Source: DASQQQ01 sp036390995
GTDB lineage: Bacteria; Actinomycetota; UBA4738; HRBIN12
DNA length: 49,504 nt
Assembly: GCA_036390995.1 (NCBI GenBank)
Contig: DASWAT010000176.1
Span: 1-49,504, forward strand
Direction: 5' to 3'
Below are positions 39,658 through 48,080 of this stretch, in pieces (within the stretch, counting starts at the first letter, position 1; every line of letters begins with the position of its first letter). The notes below the pieces were generated by a model that saw only the letters and a program-made list of their open reading frames with translations, was not told the DNA's origin and ran no database searches. The position numbers and the translations under genes are program-made.

Positions 39658-40857
39658 GTGAAGCTCCGCACGCTCCAGACGCTCGGCGACCTCACCGGGA
39701 AGCGGGTCTTCGTCCGCGTCGACTACAACGTTCCCCTGGAAGGGGGCGAGGTGGCCGACGACGCCCGGATCCGGGCGAGCCTGCCCACGCTGACGGAGCT
39801 CTTGGACGGTGGGGCGTCGCTCGTCCTGGCCTCGCACCTCGGCCGGCCGAAGGGGCAGGTGAAGGACGAGCTTCGGCTGGCGCCGGTGGGCGACCGGCTG
39901 GCCGAGCTCCTGGGCCGCGACGTCATGGCTCTCGACGAGGTGGTGGGCGAGGACGTCGAGGCCGCGTGCAACCACGTCGAACCCGGCGAGGTCGTCCTGC
40001 TCGAGAACCTCCGGTTCGAACCGGGGGAGGAGAAGAACGACCCCGGGTTCGCCGGGCAGCTCGCCGCGCTGGCCGACGTCTACGTGGACGATGCCTTCGG
40101 GGCGGTTCACCGGGCGCACGCCTCGGTGGCTGCGCTCCCGGCGCTGTTCCTCGAGCAGGGACGTCCCGCCTCCGCCGGGCGCCTCCTGCAGCGCGAGGTC
40201 GAGGCGTTGTCGAAGCTCCTGGAGGATCCCGCACGGCCGTACGTGGCCGTCCTGGGCGGGGCCAAGGTCTCCGACAAGCTGTCCACGATCGGCGCACTGG
40301 TGGAGCGGGTCGACGCCCTGCTGATCGGCGGTGCCATGGCCTTCACGTTCATCGCGGCCGCGGGCGGCCAGATCGGGGACAGCCTGGTGGAGCCGGATCG
40401 GTTCGACCAGGTCCTCGCGGCGAGGAAGCGCGCGGACGAGCGCGGGGTGGTCGTGCAGCTCCCCGAGGACGTGATCGTGGCGCCCGAGGTCACGCAGGAC
40501 GCGAAGCGGCAGACCGTGCCGGCCTCCGAGGTGCCGCAGGGCCAGAAGGGCCTCGACATCGGACCCCGTGCCGTGGAGGAGTTTGCCCGGAGCATCGCGG
40601 AGGCCGGCACGATCCTGTGGAACGGCCCGATGGGCGTGTTCGAGCTCGAGCCGTTCTCGGCCGGCACCCGGGGCGTGGCCACGGCGATCGCCGGCTCGAG
40701 GGCCTATTCGGTGGCCGGCGGAGGGGACAGCCTCCTCGCGATCAAGCGGTTCGGGCTCGAGGACGGCTTCGACCACCTGTCCACCGGCGGCGGCGCCTCC
40801 CTCGAGTTCCTCGAGGGCCGCCAGCTCCCCGGCGTCTCGGTCCTGGAGGTCCAGTGA
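39658..40857 (+). CDS. pgk: Phosphoglycerate kinase
   Basis: Transfers phosphate from 1,3-bisphosphoglycerate to ADP, 399 aa. It has the substrate-binding VFVRVDYNVPLEGG, ASHLGRPKG and ENLRFEPGEEKNDP segments, the FGAVHRAHAS region, and the nucleotide-binding LGGAKVSDKL and GGGDSLLAIKRFG segments. GTG 39658 matches the family start (KLRTLQTLGDLTGKRV) and lies two bases after the gap stop. The stop shares a base with the tpiA ATG. Confidence 0.97.
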   Translation: MKLRTLQTLGDLTGKRVFVRVDYNVPLEGGEVADDARIRASLPTLTELLDGGASLVLASHLGRPKGQVKDELRLAPVGDRLAELLGRDVMALDEVVGEDVEAACNHVEPGEVVLLENLRFEPGEEKNDPGFAGQLAALADVYVDDAFGAVHRAHASVAALPALFLEQGRPASAGRLLQREVEALSKLLEDPARPYVAVLGGAKVSDKLSTIGALVERVDALLIGGAMAFTFIAAAGGQIGDSLVEPDRFDQVLAARKRADERGVVVQLPEDVIVAPEVTQDAKRQTVPASEVPQGQKGLDIGPRAVEEFARSIAEAGTILWNGPMGVFELEPFSAGTRGVATAIAGSRAYSVAGGGDSLLAIKRFGLEDGFDHLSTGGGASLEFLEGRQLPGVSVLEVQ

Positions 40858-41633
40858 TGGGTGGCACCCCCCGGCGCCCGATCATCGCGGCGAACTGGAA
40901 GATGCACAAGACGCACCTGGAGGCGATCCGGGACGTCCAGAAGCTCTCCTACCTGCTGGACAAGGACGACGCCGAGCGCGTGGAGGTCGTCGTCTGCCCG
41001 CCATCCACCGCGCTTCGGGCGGTCCAGACGCTGATCGACGGAGACCGGCTGCCCTACGGCCTGGGCGCGCAGAACGTCCACTGGGAGGAGAAGGGCGCGT
41101 TCACGGGCGAGATCTCGCCGCCCATGCTCGAGGCGCTGAAGTGCTCCTATGTCATCGTCGGTCACTCGGAGCGCCGGCAGTACTTCGGCGAGACCGATGA
41201 GACGGTGAGCAAGAAGGTCCGAGCCGTGTTCGCCCACGAGATGACCCCGATCCTGTGCGTGGGGGAGACCCTGGAGGAGCGGGACGCCGGGCAGACCCAG
41301 GACAAGGTCGTCGGGCAGGTACGGCGCGCGCTCCAAGGGGTCGGCGCAGAGGACGCCGGCCGCCTGGTCATCGCCTACGAGCCGATCTGGGCCATCGGCA
41401 CCGGGCGCAACGCGGAGCCGGCGGACGCCGGCGAGGTGATCGGGCTGATCCGGAGAACGGTGGCCGAGCTGTACCCGAAGGAGCTGGCCGACGGGGTTCG
41501 GGTGCAGTACGGGGGGAGCGTGAAAGCGGGCAACATCCGCGACTTCATGGCCCACCCCGAGATCGACGGGGCCCTCGTGGGCGGCGCGAGCCTCGACCCG
41601 GAGGAGTTCGCCCTCATCGTGAAGTACCGCTAG
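40857..41633 (+). CDS. tpiA: Triosephosphate isomerase
   Basis: Interconverts dihydroxyacetone phosphate and glyceraldehyde-3-phosphate, 258 aa. The active-site Lys is in IIAANWKMHK, the His in VIVGHSERRQYFGETD, and the Glu in IAYEPIWAIGTG. The phosphate-binding QYGGSVKAGNI and ALVGGASLDPEEF are intact. ATG 40857 overlaps the pgk stop (TGATG), so it is translationally coupled. Confidence 0.97.
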   Translation: MGGTPRRPIIAANWKMHKTHLEAIRDVQKLSYLLDKDDAERVEVVVCPPSTALRAVQTLIDGDRLPYGLGAQNVHWEEKGAFTGEISPPMLEALKCSYVIVGHSERRQYFGETDETVSKKVRAVFAHEMTPILCVGETLEERDAGQTQDKVVGQVRRALQGVGAEDAGRLVIAYEPIWAIGTGRNAEPADAGEVIGLIRRTVAELYPKELADGVRVQYGGSVKAGNIRDFMAHPEIDGALVGGASLDPEEFALIVKYR

Positions 41634-41645
41634 GGGAAGGAACCG

Positions 41646-42908
41646 GTGAACCGACTGCTGTACGTGTGCTTGGACGGACTGGGGGACGACCCGGTCCCCG
41701 AGCTCGGCGACCGCACCCCGCTCGAAGCGGCCGAAACGCCGAACATGGATCGCCTTGCGGCGCAAGGAAGTACAGGAACCGTGGTCACGGTTGGCCCGGG
41801 GATCGCGCCCGAGTCCGACATCGCCGTCTTCGCCATCCTCGGGTACGACCCGAAGGAGGAGCATCCGGGGCGCGGCGTGGTGGAGGCCGTCGGCGTGGGG
41901 ATGGACTTCCGCGACGGCGACCTCGCGTACCGGGTGAACTTCGCCACCGCGGAGTGGCCGAAGATCATCGACCGCCGCGTCGGACGCGATCTGACCTCGG
42001 ATGAGGCCCGCGGCCTGGCTGCCGAGGTGAACGAGAAGCTCCGGCTTCCGGGCGCGACCTTCCGTCTGGAGGCCACCGTCGAGCACCGAGGCGTCCTCGT
42101 GATCCGCGCGGAGGACGGGCGGCTGTCGGCGAACGTGACGAACACCGACCCGGCGTACCGGAAGGAGGGGTCGCTGGGCGTGGCCCTCGAGACCTTCGAG
42201 CTCGAGGTTGCGAGGTGCGAGCCGCTCGACGGATCGGGTGAGGCCCGCCGCGCGGCCGAGCTCACGAACGCGTTCGTGGAGGGCTCGGCGAAGATCCTCG
42301 ACGACTCGGAGGTGAACCGGGGGCGGCGGGCCGACGGCAGGCTACCCGGCAACCTCATCCTCACACGTGACGGCGGCGACCACGTGCCGCACCTCCAGCC
42401 GATCCGGGAGCGGTTCGGGCCGGACTGGGGCTGCTTCGTGGAGATGCCGGTGGAGCGGGGGATCGCCAGGCTTCTCGGGATGGCCCCCGTGGACGCGCCG
42501 AGGCTCGCCGCCGAAGGCGACTACGTTCGGTGGGCCGAGCTCGCGGCCGACGCCCTGGAGGGGTACGACGCGCTCTACGTCCACATCAAGGGACCCGACG
42601 TCCCCGCCCACGATGGGCGGGCCGAGGACAAGCGGGACATCGTGTCCCTGATCGACCGGGCGTTCTTCGGGGAGGTGCTTCCCCGGATCGACCTGCGCCG
42701 TACCGTGATCGCGGTGACCGCCGACCACTCGACCTCGTGTGTCCGCAAGGCCCACACGGCCGAGCCCGTCCCGTTGCTGGTGAGCGGAGCCGGCGTGCCC
42801 GCGGACGGGACCGCCTCGTTCGGCGAGCGGGCCTGCGCCGGGGGGTCGCTCGGCGCCCTCCGCGGCGTGGAGATCGTTCCCCGGCTCGCCTCCCTCCTGC
42901 GGGGCTGA
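41646..42908 (+). CDS. apgM: Cofactor-independent phosphoglycerate mutase, archaeal type
   Basis: Converts 3-phosphoglycerate to 2-phosphoglycerate without 2,3-bisphosphoglycerate, 420 aa. It belongs to the ApgM branch of the alkaline-phosphatase superfamily. The metal-binding DGLGDDPVPELGDRTPLEAAETPNMD segment opens the protein, the likely catalytic Ser lies in PESDIAVFAILGYDP, and later metal ligands lie in HIKGPDVPAHDGRAEDK and TADHSTSC. GTG 41646 follows GGAAGGAA and is 12 bases after the tpiA stop, so it extends the glycolytic operon by one step. Most well-known Actinomycetota use the cofactor-dependent GpmA instead. Confidence 0.92.
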   Translation: MNRLLYVCLDGLGDDPVPELGDRTPLEAAETPNMDRLAAQGSTGTVVTVGPGIAPESDIAVFAILGYDPKEEHPGRGVVEAVGVGMDFRDGDLAYRVNFATAEWPKIIDRRVGRDLTSDEARGLAAEVNEKLRLPGATFRLEATVEHRGVLVIRAEDGRLSANVTNTDPAYRKEGSLGVALETFELEVARCEPLDGSGEARRAAELTNAFVEGSAKILDDSEVNRGRRADGRLPGNLILTRDGGDHVPHLQPIRERFGPDWGCFVEMPVERGIARLLGMAPVDAPRLAAEGDYVRWAELAADALEGYDALYVHIKGPDVPAHDGRAEDKRDIVSLIDRAFFGEVLPRIDLRRTVIAVTADHSTSCVRKAHTAEPVPLLVSGAGVPADGTASFGERACAGGSLGALRGVEIVPRLASLLRG

Positions 42909-42909
42909 A

Positions 42910-42929
42910 GGGCCCGAGCGCGAGGGCCC
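42910..42929 (+). terminator. Stem-loop after apgM
   Basis: GGGCCC (42910-42915) pairs with GGGCCC (42924-42929) around an 8-nt loop, directly after the apgM stop. No U-tract is seen. It likely marks the end of the glycolytic operon. Confidence 0.45.
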
Positions 42930-42958
42930 GCACCTACGTATAGTTCCGCAGGGAGTGA

Positions 42959-42988
42959 TTGTGCCGGGGGACACCCCGCGACTAAGAT
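42959..42988 (+). promoter_or_regulatory. Promoter of the oligopeptide transporter operon
   Basis: -35 TTGTGC (42959-42964) and -10 TAAGAT (42983-42988) are separated by 18 nt. The leader to ATG 43022 would be about 27 nt and contains a G-rich ribosome site. Confidence 0.5.
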
Positions 42989-43021
42989 GCAGCGTCCCGG
43001 CAGGGGGAGACGGACCGAGAA

Positions 43022-44008
43022 ATGAGCCAGGTGCAGTCGGACGTCCTCACCGGCGGTGGGCCCTCGGGTGCAGCCCCGATCGGCGAGGTATCGAAGGAGA
43101 TCATCGGTCGCAGTCCCTGGGAGCTCTTCTGGAGGCGCTTCCGACGGGACAGGTTCGCCCTTGCCGGCCTTGTGATCGTCGGCATCATGATCGTGCTGGC
43201 GCTCGGGGCTCCGCTCATCTCCAAGTGGGTCGGCCACGGCCCCAACCAGGTGGTTCTGACCCAGCTCGACTCCTTCGGGCTGCCCAGGGGTCCGCATGCC
43301 GGGTACTGGTTCGGCGTGGACCAGGCCGGGCGCGACCTCATGGTCCGCGTGATCTACGGGGCGCGGACGTCGCTGTTCATCGCGTTCTTCGCCACCGGGA
43401 TGGCCACCGTCCTCGGCGTCATCATGGGGATGCTCGCCGGCTTCTACCGGGGCAAGATCGACACGTTCATCTCACGGACCATCGACGTCGTGCTCTCGCT
43501 CCCGGTCCTGCTCCTGGCCCTGGGCCTGGTGGCGGCGTGCGGCCTGTCGAAGGAGGGCTGCCTAGGCGGCCTGATCTCACCGGGGCTGCTCCTCGTGAGC
43601 TACGTGATCGGCCTGTTCAGCTGGCCCTACATCGCCCGAATCGTCCGGGGCCAGGTCCTCTCGCTCCGCGAGAAGGAGTTCGTGGAGGCGGCCCGGTCGA
43701 TGGGCTCATCGAACCTGCGGATCATGTTCCGGGAGATCCTGCCGAACGTGGCGGCACCGATCATCGTGTACACGACCCTGATCATCCCGAACAACATCCT
43801 GTTCGAAGCCGCTCTGTCCTTCCTCGGCGTAGGGGTGCCACAGACGACACCGTCCTGGGGCCGGCAGCTCTCCGACGCCGGGGCCATCTTCACGGTCGCG
43901 TGGTGGATGATGGTCTTCCCCGGCCTGTTCCTGTTCACGACCACCCTCGCGTTCAACCTGGTAGGAGACGGCCTTCGCGACTCGCTCGATCCTCGGATGG
44001 GCGGCTGA
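43022..44008 (+). CDS. Oligopeptide/dipeptide ABC transporter permease (DppC/OppC type)
   Basis: Membrane subunit of a peptide importer, 328 aa. An OppC_N-type N-terminus (GRSPWELFWRRFRRDRFALAGLVIV) is followed by WFGVDQAGRDLMVRVIYGARTSL, and the EAA loop is EAARSMGSSNLRIMFREILPN. About six helices are present. ATG 43022 follows GGGGGAGACGG. It precedes the binding-protein gene, which is unusual: DppC-type permease genes normally follow DppB. The other permease lies beyond a terminator-like stem. Confidence 0.92.
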   Translation: MSQVQSDVLTGGGPSGAAPIGEVSKEIIGRSPWELFWRRFRRDRFALAGLVIVGIMIVLALGAPLISKWVGHGPNQVVLTQLDSFGLPRGPHAGYWFGVDQAGRDLMVRVIYGARTSLFIAFFATGMATVLGVIMGMLAGFYRGKIDTFISRTIDVVLSLPVLLLALGLVAACGLSKEGCLGGLISPGLLLVSYVIGLFSWPYIARIVRGQVLSLREKEFVEAARSMGSSNLRIMFREILPNVAAPIIVYTTLIIPNNILFEAALSFLGVGVPQTTPSWGRQLSDAGAIFTVAWWMMVFPGLFLFTTTLAFNLVGDGLRDSLDPRMGG

Positions 44009-44115
44009 CCGTATAGAACGACGTAGGACAGGATCCCGAAAGGAGGCATCCCGAGGAATCCCTGACGTGCTCGATAGGAACCCCGGAGGTATGGGACATG
44101 GAGAGGGGGGTTGCA

Positions 44116-45987
44116 GTGAAGCGATATCTCAGGCTCGTAGCGCTCGTCGGCGTGCTCGGGCTCGCGGCGGCCGCGTGTGGCGGAAACGGCGGAACCACGG
44201 GCACACCGTCGGCCAGCGGCTCGGCCGGCCAGGAGATCCAGCAGGGCGGAACGCTCGAAATCGCACTGCTGTCCGACGTGAGCGCCGCCTTCGACCCACA
44301 GAAGGAGTACTACTCCATCACGTGGGAGTACTACCGGTGCTGCCTGCTCCGGACGCTGCTCTCGTACAACGGGCACCCCACGGACCAGGGCGGGACCCAA
44401 CTGGAGCCCGACATCGCGGCCGACATGCCGCAGGTCTCCTCGGACGGCCTGACGTGGACGTTCACGCTGAAGAGCGGCATCAAGTACGCGCCGCCCTTCC
44501 AGGACGTCGAGGTGACGTCGGGCGACTTCGTCCGGGCCCTGGAACGTGAGTCCGACCCGAACGCCTCGGTGAACGGGTACAGCTTCTACTACTCGGTCAT
44601 CAAGGGGTTCGACGACTACGGCGCCGGCAAGGCAGACTCGATCTCGGGTCTGGAAACGCCGGACGACAAGACGCTCATCGTTCACCTGACCGAGCCCGCC
44701 GGCGACGTGCCGTTCCGGTTCGCGATGGCGGCGACCGCCCCGATCCCGCCGAACGGCAACAAGACGCTCGGCGCGGCCGACGGCCACACGAAGGATTACG
44801 GGCGGTTCCTGGTGGCCACGGGCCCGTACATGTTCGCGGGCAGCGACCAGATGGACTTCTCGCAGCCGGCCGACCAGCAGACGCCGGCCGCCGGGTACGT
44901 CCCCGGGAAGTCGATCCAGCTGGTCCGCAACCCGTCGTACGACCCTTCGACGGACGGGCTGCGTCCTGCCTATCCGGACTCGATCGTCACATCGATCGGC
45001 GGCGACAACAACGACCTGTACAACAAGGTCCAGTCGGGCGAGCTCGACTTGGTCCAGGACGGGGTTCCGCCGCCCCAGGTCTTGCGCCAGTACTCGACCG
45101 ACCCGTCGTTGCAGCAATTCATGCACACCTACCCGTCTGACGCGGTGCGGTACCTGTCGTTCAACATCGCCGAGCCGCCCTTCGACGACGTGCACGTCCG
45201 CAAGGCCATCAACCTGGCCATCGACAAGGCGGGTATGCGGCAGCTGCGCGGCGGCACGACGACCGGCGAGATCGCCGGGCACATCATGGTGGACTCGCTG
45301 GAGAACAACCTGCTGAAGGACTACAACCCGTACTCCACTCCGAACGACGCCGGCGACATCAACGCCGCGAAGGAGGAGATGAAGCAGTCGAAGTACGACA
45401 GCAACGGAGACGGGGTCTGTGACGCGGACGTGTGCAAGAACGTCCTGGCCATCACCGACGAGGCCGACCCGTACCCGAAGCAGGCCGCGCTGATCCAGCA
45501 GAACCTGGAGCCGCTCGGCTTCACGCTCGACGTGTCGTCGCTCGAGCGGACCACGATGTACACCAAGTGCAACGACCCGGCGAGCCACGTGGCGTTCTGC
45601 CTCGCCCCCGCATGGGGCAAGGACTATCCGGACGCCTACACGTTCGGCCCGCCGCTGTTCGGGTCCGAGAGCATCTACCCGAGCTGCTGCAACTACTCGC
45701 TCGTCGGCGCGAGCCCCGAGCAGCTCAAGAAGTGGGATTACTCCGTCACCAGCGTCCCGAGCGTGGACGACAAGCTGGCGGAGTGCGCCGCGGACACCGG
45801 TGACACCCGCGTCCAGTGCTACGCGGACGTGGACAAGCAGTTGATGGAGGAAGTGGTGCCCTGGGTTCCGTACCTGTTCGACAACAACACTGACATCACC
45901 TCCCAGCGCATCGTGAACTACTCGTTCGACCAGTTCGCCGGGCTGGCGGCCCTCGACCAGATGGCCATCGACCCGTCGGCCCAGTAG
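44116..45987 (+). CDS. Peptide ABC transporter substrate-binding lipoprotein (SBP_bac_5)
   Basis: Large family-5 solute receptor for peptides, 623 aa. Signal peptide MKRYLRLVALVGVLGLAAAAC ends in a lipobox, followed by a Gly/Thr/Ser linker. The fold starts with GGTLEIALLSDVSAAFDPQKEYYSITWEYYRC, and GLTWTFTLKSGIKY is the family signature. Several cysteines (YRCCLL, GVCDADVCKN, YPSCCNYS) suggest disulfides or a special subfamily. GTG 44116 is preferred because GAGAGGGGGG lies just upstream and the signal peptide begins there. An ATG at 44098 is the alternative. It is followed by a strong stem-loop, as with two of the amino-acid receptors. Confidence 0.92.
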   Translation: MKRYLRLVALVGVLGLAAAACGGNGGTTGTPSASGSAGQEIQQGGTLEIALLSDVSAAFDPQKEYYSITWEYYRCCLLRTLLSYNGHPTDQGGTQLEPDIAADMPQVSSDGLTWTFTLKSGIKYAPPFQDVEVTSGDFVRALERESDPNASVNGYSFYYSVIKGFDDYGAGKADSISGLETPDDKTLIVHLTEPAGDVPFRFAMAATAPIPPNGNKTLGAADGHTKDYGRFLVATGPYMFAGSDQMDFSQPADQQTPAAGYVPGKSIQLVRNPSYDPSTDGLRPAYPDSIVTSIGGDNNDLYNKVQSGELDLVQDGVPPPQVLRQYSTDPSLQQFMHTYPSDAVRYLSFNIAEPPFDDVHVRKAINLAIDKAGMRQLRGGTTTGEIAGHIMVDSLENNLLKDYNPYSTPNDAGDINAAKEEMKQSKYDSNGDGVCDADVCKNVLAITDEADPYPKQAALIQQNLEPLGFTLDVSSLERTTMYTKCNDPASHVAFCLAPAWGKDYPDAYTFGPPLFGSESIYPSCCNYSLVGASPEQLKKWDYSVTSVPSVDDKLAECAADTGDTRVQCYADVDKQLMEEVVPWVPYLFDNNTDITSQRIVNYSFDQFAGLAALDQMAIDPSAQ

Positions 45988-46034
45988 CGAGGGCAAGGAA
46001 CCGGAAGAACGGGGCAAGATCGCGAAAGGGAAGG

Positions 46035-46061
46035 GGGAGCCGTCCAGCCCGGACGGCTCCC
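46035..46061 (+). terminator. 11-bp stem-loop after the peptide receptor gene
   Basis: GGGAGCCGTCC (46035-46045) pairs perfectly with 46051-46061 around AGCCC, and flanking A/G-rich and C/T-rich tracts extend it. It lies 48 nt after the receptor stop and before a new -10, so it either terminates or stabilises the receptor message. Confidence 0.65.
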
Positions 46062-46081
46062 CTCACCCTTCCTCACGGGGG

Positions 46082-46087
46082 TAAGAT
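46082..46087 (+). promoter_or_regulatory. -10 element of the dppB-like gene, leaderless start
   Basis: TAAGAT (46082-46087) ends 8 nt before ATG 46096, with no ribosome-binding site. It suggests that permease B and the two ATPases have their own transcript. Confidence 0.5.
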
Positions 46088-46095
46088 AGGCCGCG

Positions 46096-47067
46096 ATGGG
46101 CAGGTACCTGATCCGCCGGACGCTGTTCCTCATCCTGGTGCTGTTCATCGTCTCGCTGGTCACCTTCATCATCTTCGTGAAGCTGCCTTCGTCGGATCCG
46201 GCCCGGCGGGCGGTCGGCAAGCAGACCACGCCGCAGCAGATCGCGAACGCTCGGAGGGCCTTCGGCCTGGACAAGCCGGTCTGGGTCCAGTACGCGAGGT
46301 TCGCCAAGGGCCTGATCCCCTGGCCGGGGCTGTTCCTGAACGAGGACGTCTACTTCTCGTACTCGAACTTCGTCCCGGTGAAGGAGGAGGTCTTCAGCCG
46401 GCTCCCGGTCTCGATGACCCTGGCGTTCGGGGCGGCGGTCGTGTGGGTCCTGATCGGCATCCCGATCGGGATCATCTCGGCGGTCAAGCGGGGGAGCCTG
46501 GCCGACCGGGCGGTCATGGTCTTCGCGCTGTTCGGCGTGTCGGCGCCGGTCTTCTGGCTGGCGTACCTGTTCCTGTTCGTCTTCTGGTTCAAGTTACACT
46601 GGGCCCCGCAGTCGGGCATCCCGATCGGGATGAGCGTGTGGCAGGCCGCGCTCACCGGGAGGTTCGTGCTCCCATGGCTCGCCCTGTCGATGACCTTCGC
46701 GGCCTTCTACGCCCGGATGATCCGGGGCAACCTCATCGAGACGATGGGTGAGGACTACATCCGTACCGCCCGGGCCAAAGGGCTGTCGGAGCGCCGGGTC
46801 ATCTACAAGCACGGGCTCCGTTCCGCGCTCACGCCGGTGGTCACGATGTTCGGGTTGGACCTGGGGACGCTCCTCGGCGGCGCCTTCATCACCGAGACCG
46901 TGTTCAACCTGCCCGGGATCGGGCAGTACGCGGTACGAGCCATCTTCAACAACGACTTCCCGTCGGTCATGGGCGTGACGATCTTCGGGGCCTTCTTCAT
47001 CGCCCTGGCGAACCTGTTGGTCGACGTCACCTACGCCTTCTTGGATCCCAGGGTGAGGTACACCTAG
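46096..47067 (+). CDS. Oligopeptide/dipeptide ABC transporter permease (DppB/OppB type)
   Basis: Second membrane subunit of the peptide importer, 323 aa. It begins GRYLIRRTLFLILVLFIVSLVTFII, typical of DppB. It contains PLDKPVWVQY-like FGLDKPVWVQYARFAKG, the EAA loop region MGEDYIRTARAKGLSERRVIYKHGLRSALTP, and TVFNLPGIGQYAVRAIFNNDFP. About six helices are present. ATG 46096 lies 8 nt after TAAGAT. The stop (TAG) shares its G with the next gene's GTG. Confidence 0.94.
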   Translation: MGRYLIRRTLFLILVLFIVSLVTFIIFVKLPSSDPARRAVGKQTTPQQIANARRAFGLDKPVWVQYARFAKGLIPWPGLFLNEDVYFSYSNFVPVKEEVFSRLPVSMTLAFGAAVVWVLIGIPIGIISAVKRGSLADRAVMVFALFGVSAPVFWLAYLFLFVFWFKLHWAPQSGIPIGMSVWQAALTGRFVLPWLALSMTFAAFYARMIRGNLIETMGEDYIRTARAKGLSERRVIYKHGLRSALTPVVTMFGLDLGTLLGGAFITETVFNLPGIGQYAVRAIFNNDFPSVMGVTIFGAFFIALANLLVDVTYAFLDPRVRYT

Positions 47068-48080
47068 TGCCGGAACCGCTCCTCGAGGTCCGGAACCTGA
47101 CGGTTCACTTCCCAACCGACGACGGCCTGGTGAAGGCGGTCGACGGCGTGTCGATCTCCCTGCAGCAGGGCGAGACGCTCGGCGTGGTCGGCGAGTCCGG
47201 GTCCGGCAAGAGCGTCACCTTCCTGACGGTCATGGGCCTGATCCGGACCGGGCAGGCCGTCATCGAGGGCGAGGTGATCTTCCAGGGGCAGGACCTGCTG
47301 AAGCTGCCGCCGGACGAGATGAGGACCGTCCGGGGCGACAAGATCAGCATGATCTTCCAGGACCCCATGACGTCGCTCCACCCCTTCTACAAGGTCGGGT
47401 ACCAGATCGTCGAGGCCATCCGGACGCACCACAAGGTGTCGAAGCAGGAAGCCCACGACCAGGCCGTGGAGATGCTCCGCCGGGTGAACATCCCTCGCCC
47501 CGAGGAACGGGCCGACCAGTACCCGCACGAGTTCTCCGGCGGTATGCGGCAGCGTGCCATGATCGCGATGGCTCTCTCGCTGAACCCCGACCTCCTCATC
47601 GCCGACGAGCCGACGACCGCGCTGGACGTCACCGTGCAGGCACAGATCCTCGAGCTCATCGACCGGTTGAAGCAGGAGTTCAACGCGTCCGTCGTCATCA
47701 TCACCCACGACCTGGGCGTCGTTGCCGAGCACTGCGAGAACATCCAGGTGATGTATGCCGGCAAGGCCGTCGAGTTCGGGGGCGCTCGGGACATCTACTA
47801 CAACGCCAACCACCCGTACACGTGGGGCCTGCTCCGCTCGATCGCTCGGCTGGACCAGGCGCCGGGCGAGCGGCTGAACCCGATCAAGGGACTGCCGCCT
47901 TCGCTGATCCATGTCCCGCCGGGCTGCGCCTTCCACCCCCGTTGCCCGTACGCGTTCGACCGGTGCAAGACGGACGTGCCCGAGCTGCTCCCCACCGACG
48001 GCCACCACGCGTCCGCCTGCCACCTGTCGCTGGCGGACAAGGAACGGATCTTCCACGAAGAGGTCATGGTGAGATCGTGA
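47067..48080 (+). CDS. Oligopeptide/dipeptide ABC transporter ATP-binding protein (DppD type)
   Basis: First ATPase of the peptide importer, 337 aa. Walker A is GESGSGKSV, the Q-loop region is MIFQDPMTSLHPFYKVG, the signature FSGGMRQRAMIAMAL, Walker B LLIADEPTTALDVT and the switch IITHDLGVV. The C-terminal oligopeptide_HPY-type tail has the four-cysteine cluster (GCAFHPRCPYAFDRCKTDVPELLP...ACHLS) that in this family can bind an iron-sulfur cluster. GTG 47067 overlaps the permease stop by one base. It overlaps the next ATPase by four bases. Confidence 0.95.
   Translation: MPEPLLEVRNLTVHFPTDDGLVKAVDGVSISLQQGETLGVVGESGSGKSVTFLTVMGLIRTGQAVIEGEVIFQGQDLLKLPPDEMRTVRGDKISMIFQDPMTSLHPFYKVGYQIVEAIRTHHKVSKQEAHDQAVEMLRRVNIPRPEERADQYPHEFSGGMRQRAMIAMALSLNPDLLIADEPTTALDVTVQAQILELIDRLKQEFNASVVIITHDLGVVAEHCENIQVMYAGKAVEFGGARDIYYNANHPYTWGLLRSIARLDQAPGERLNPIKGLPPSLIHVPPGCAFHPRCPYAFDRCKTDVPELLPTDGHHASACHLSLADKERIFHEEVMVRS

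Noticed and set aside
43627..46017. A 796-codon open frame opposite the peptide receptor and permease
   Set aside because: It is antisense to clearly identified transporter genes and has no recognisable motif.
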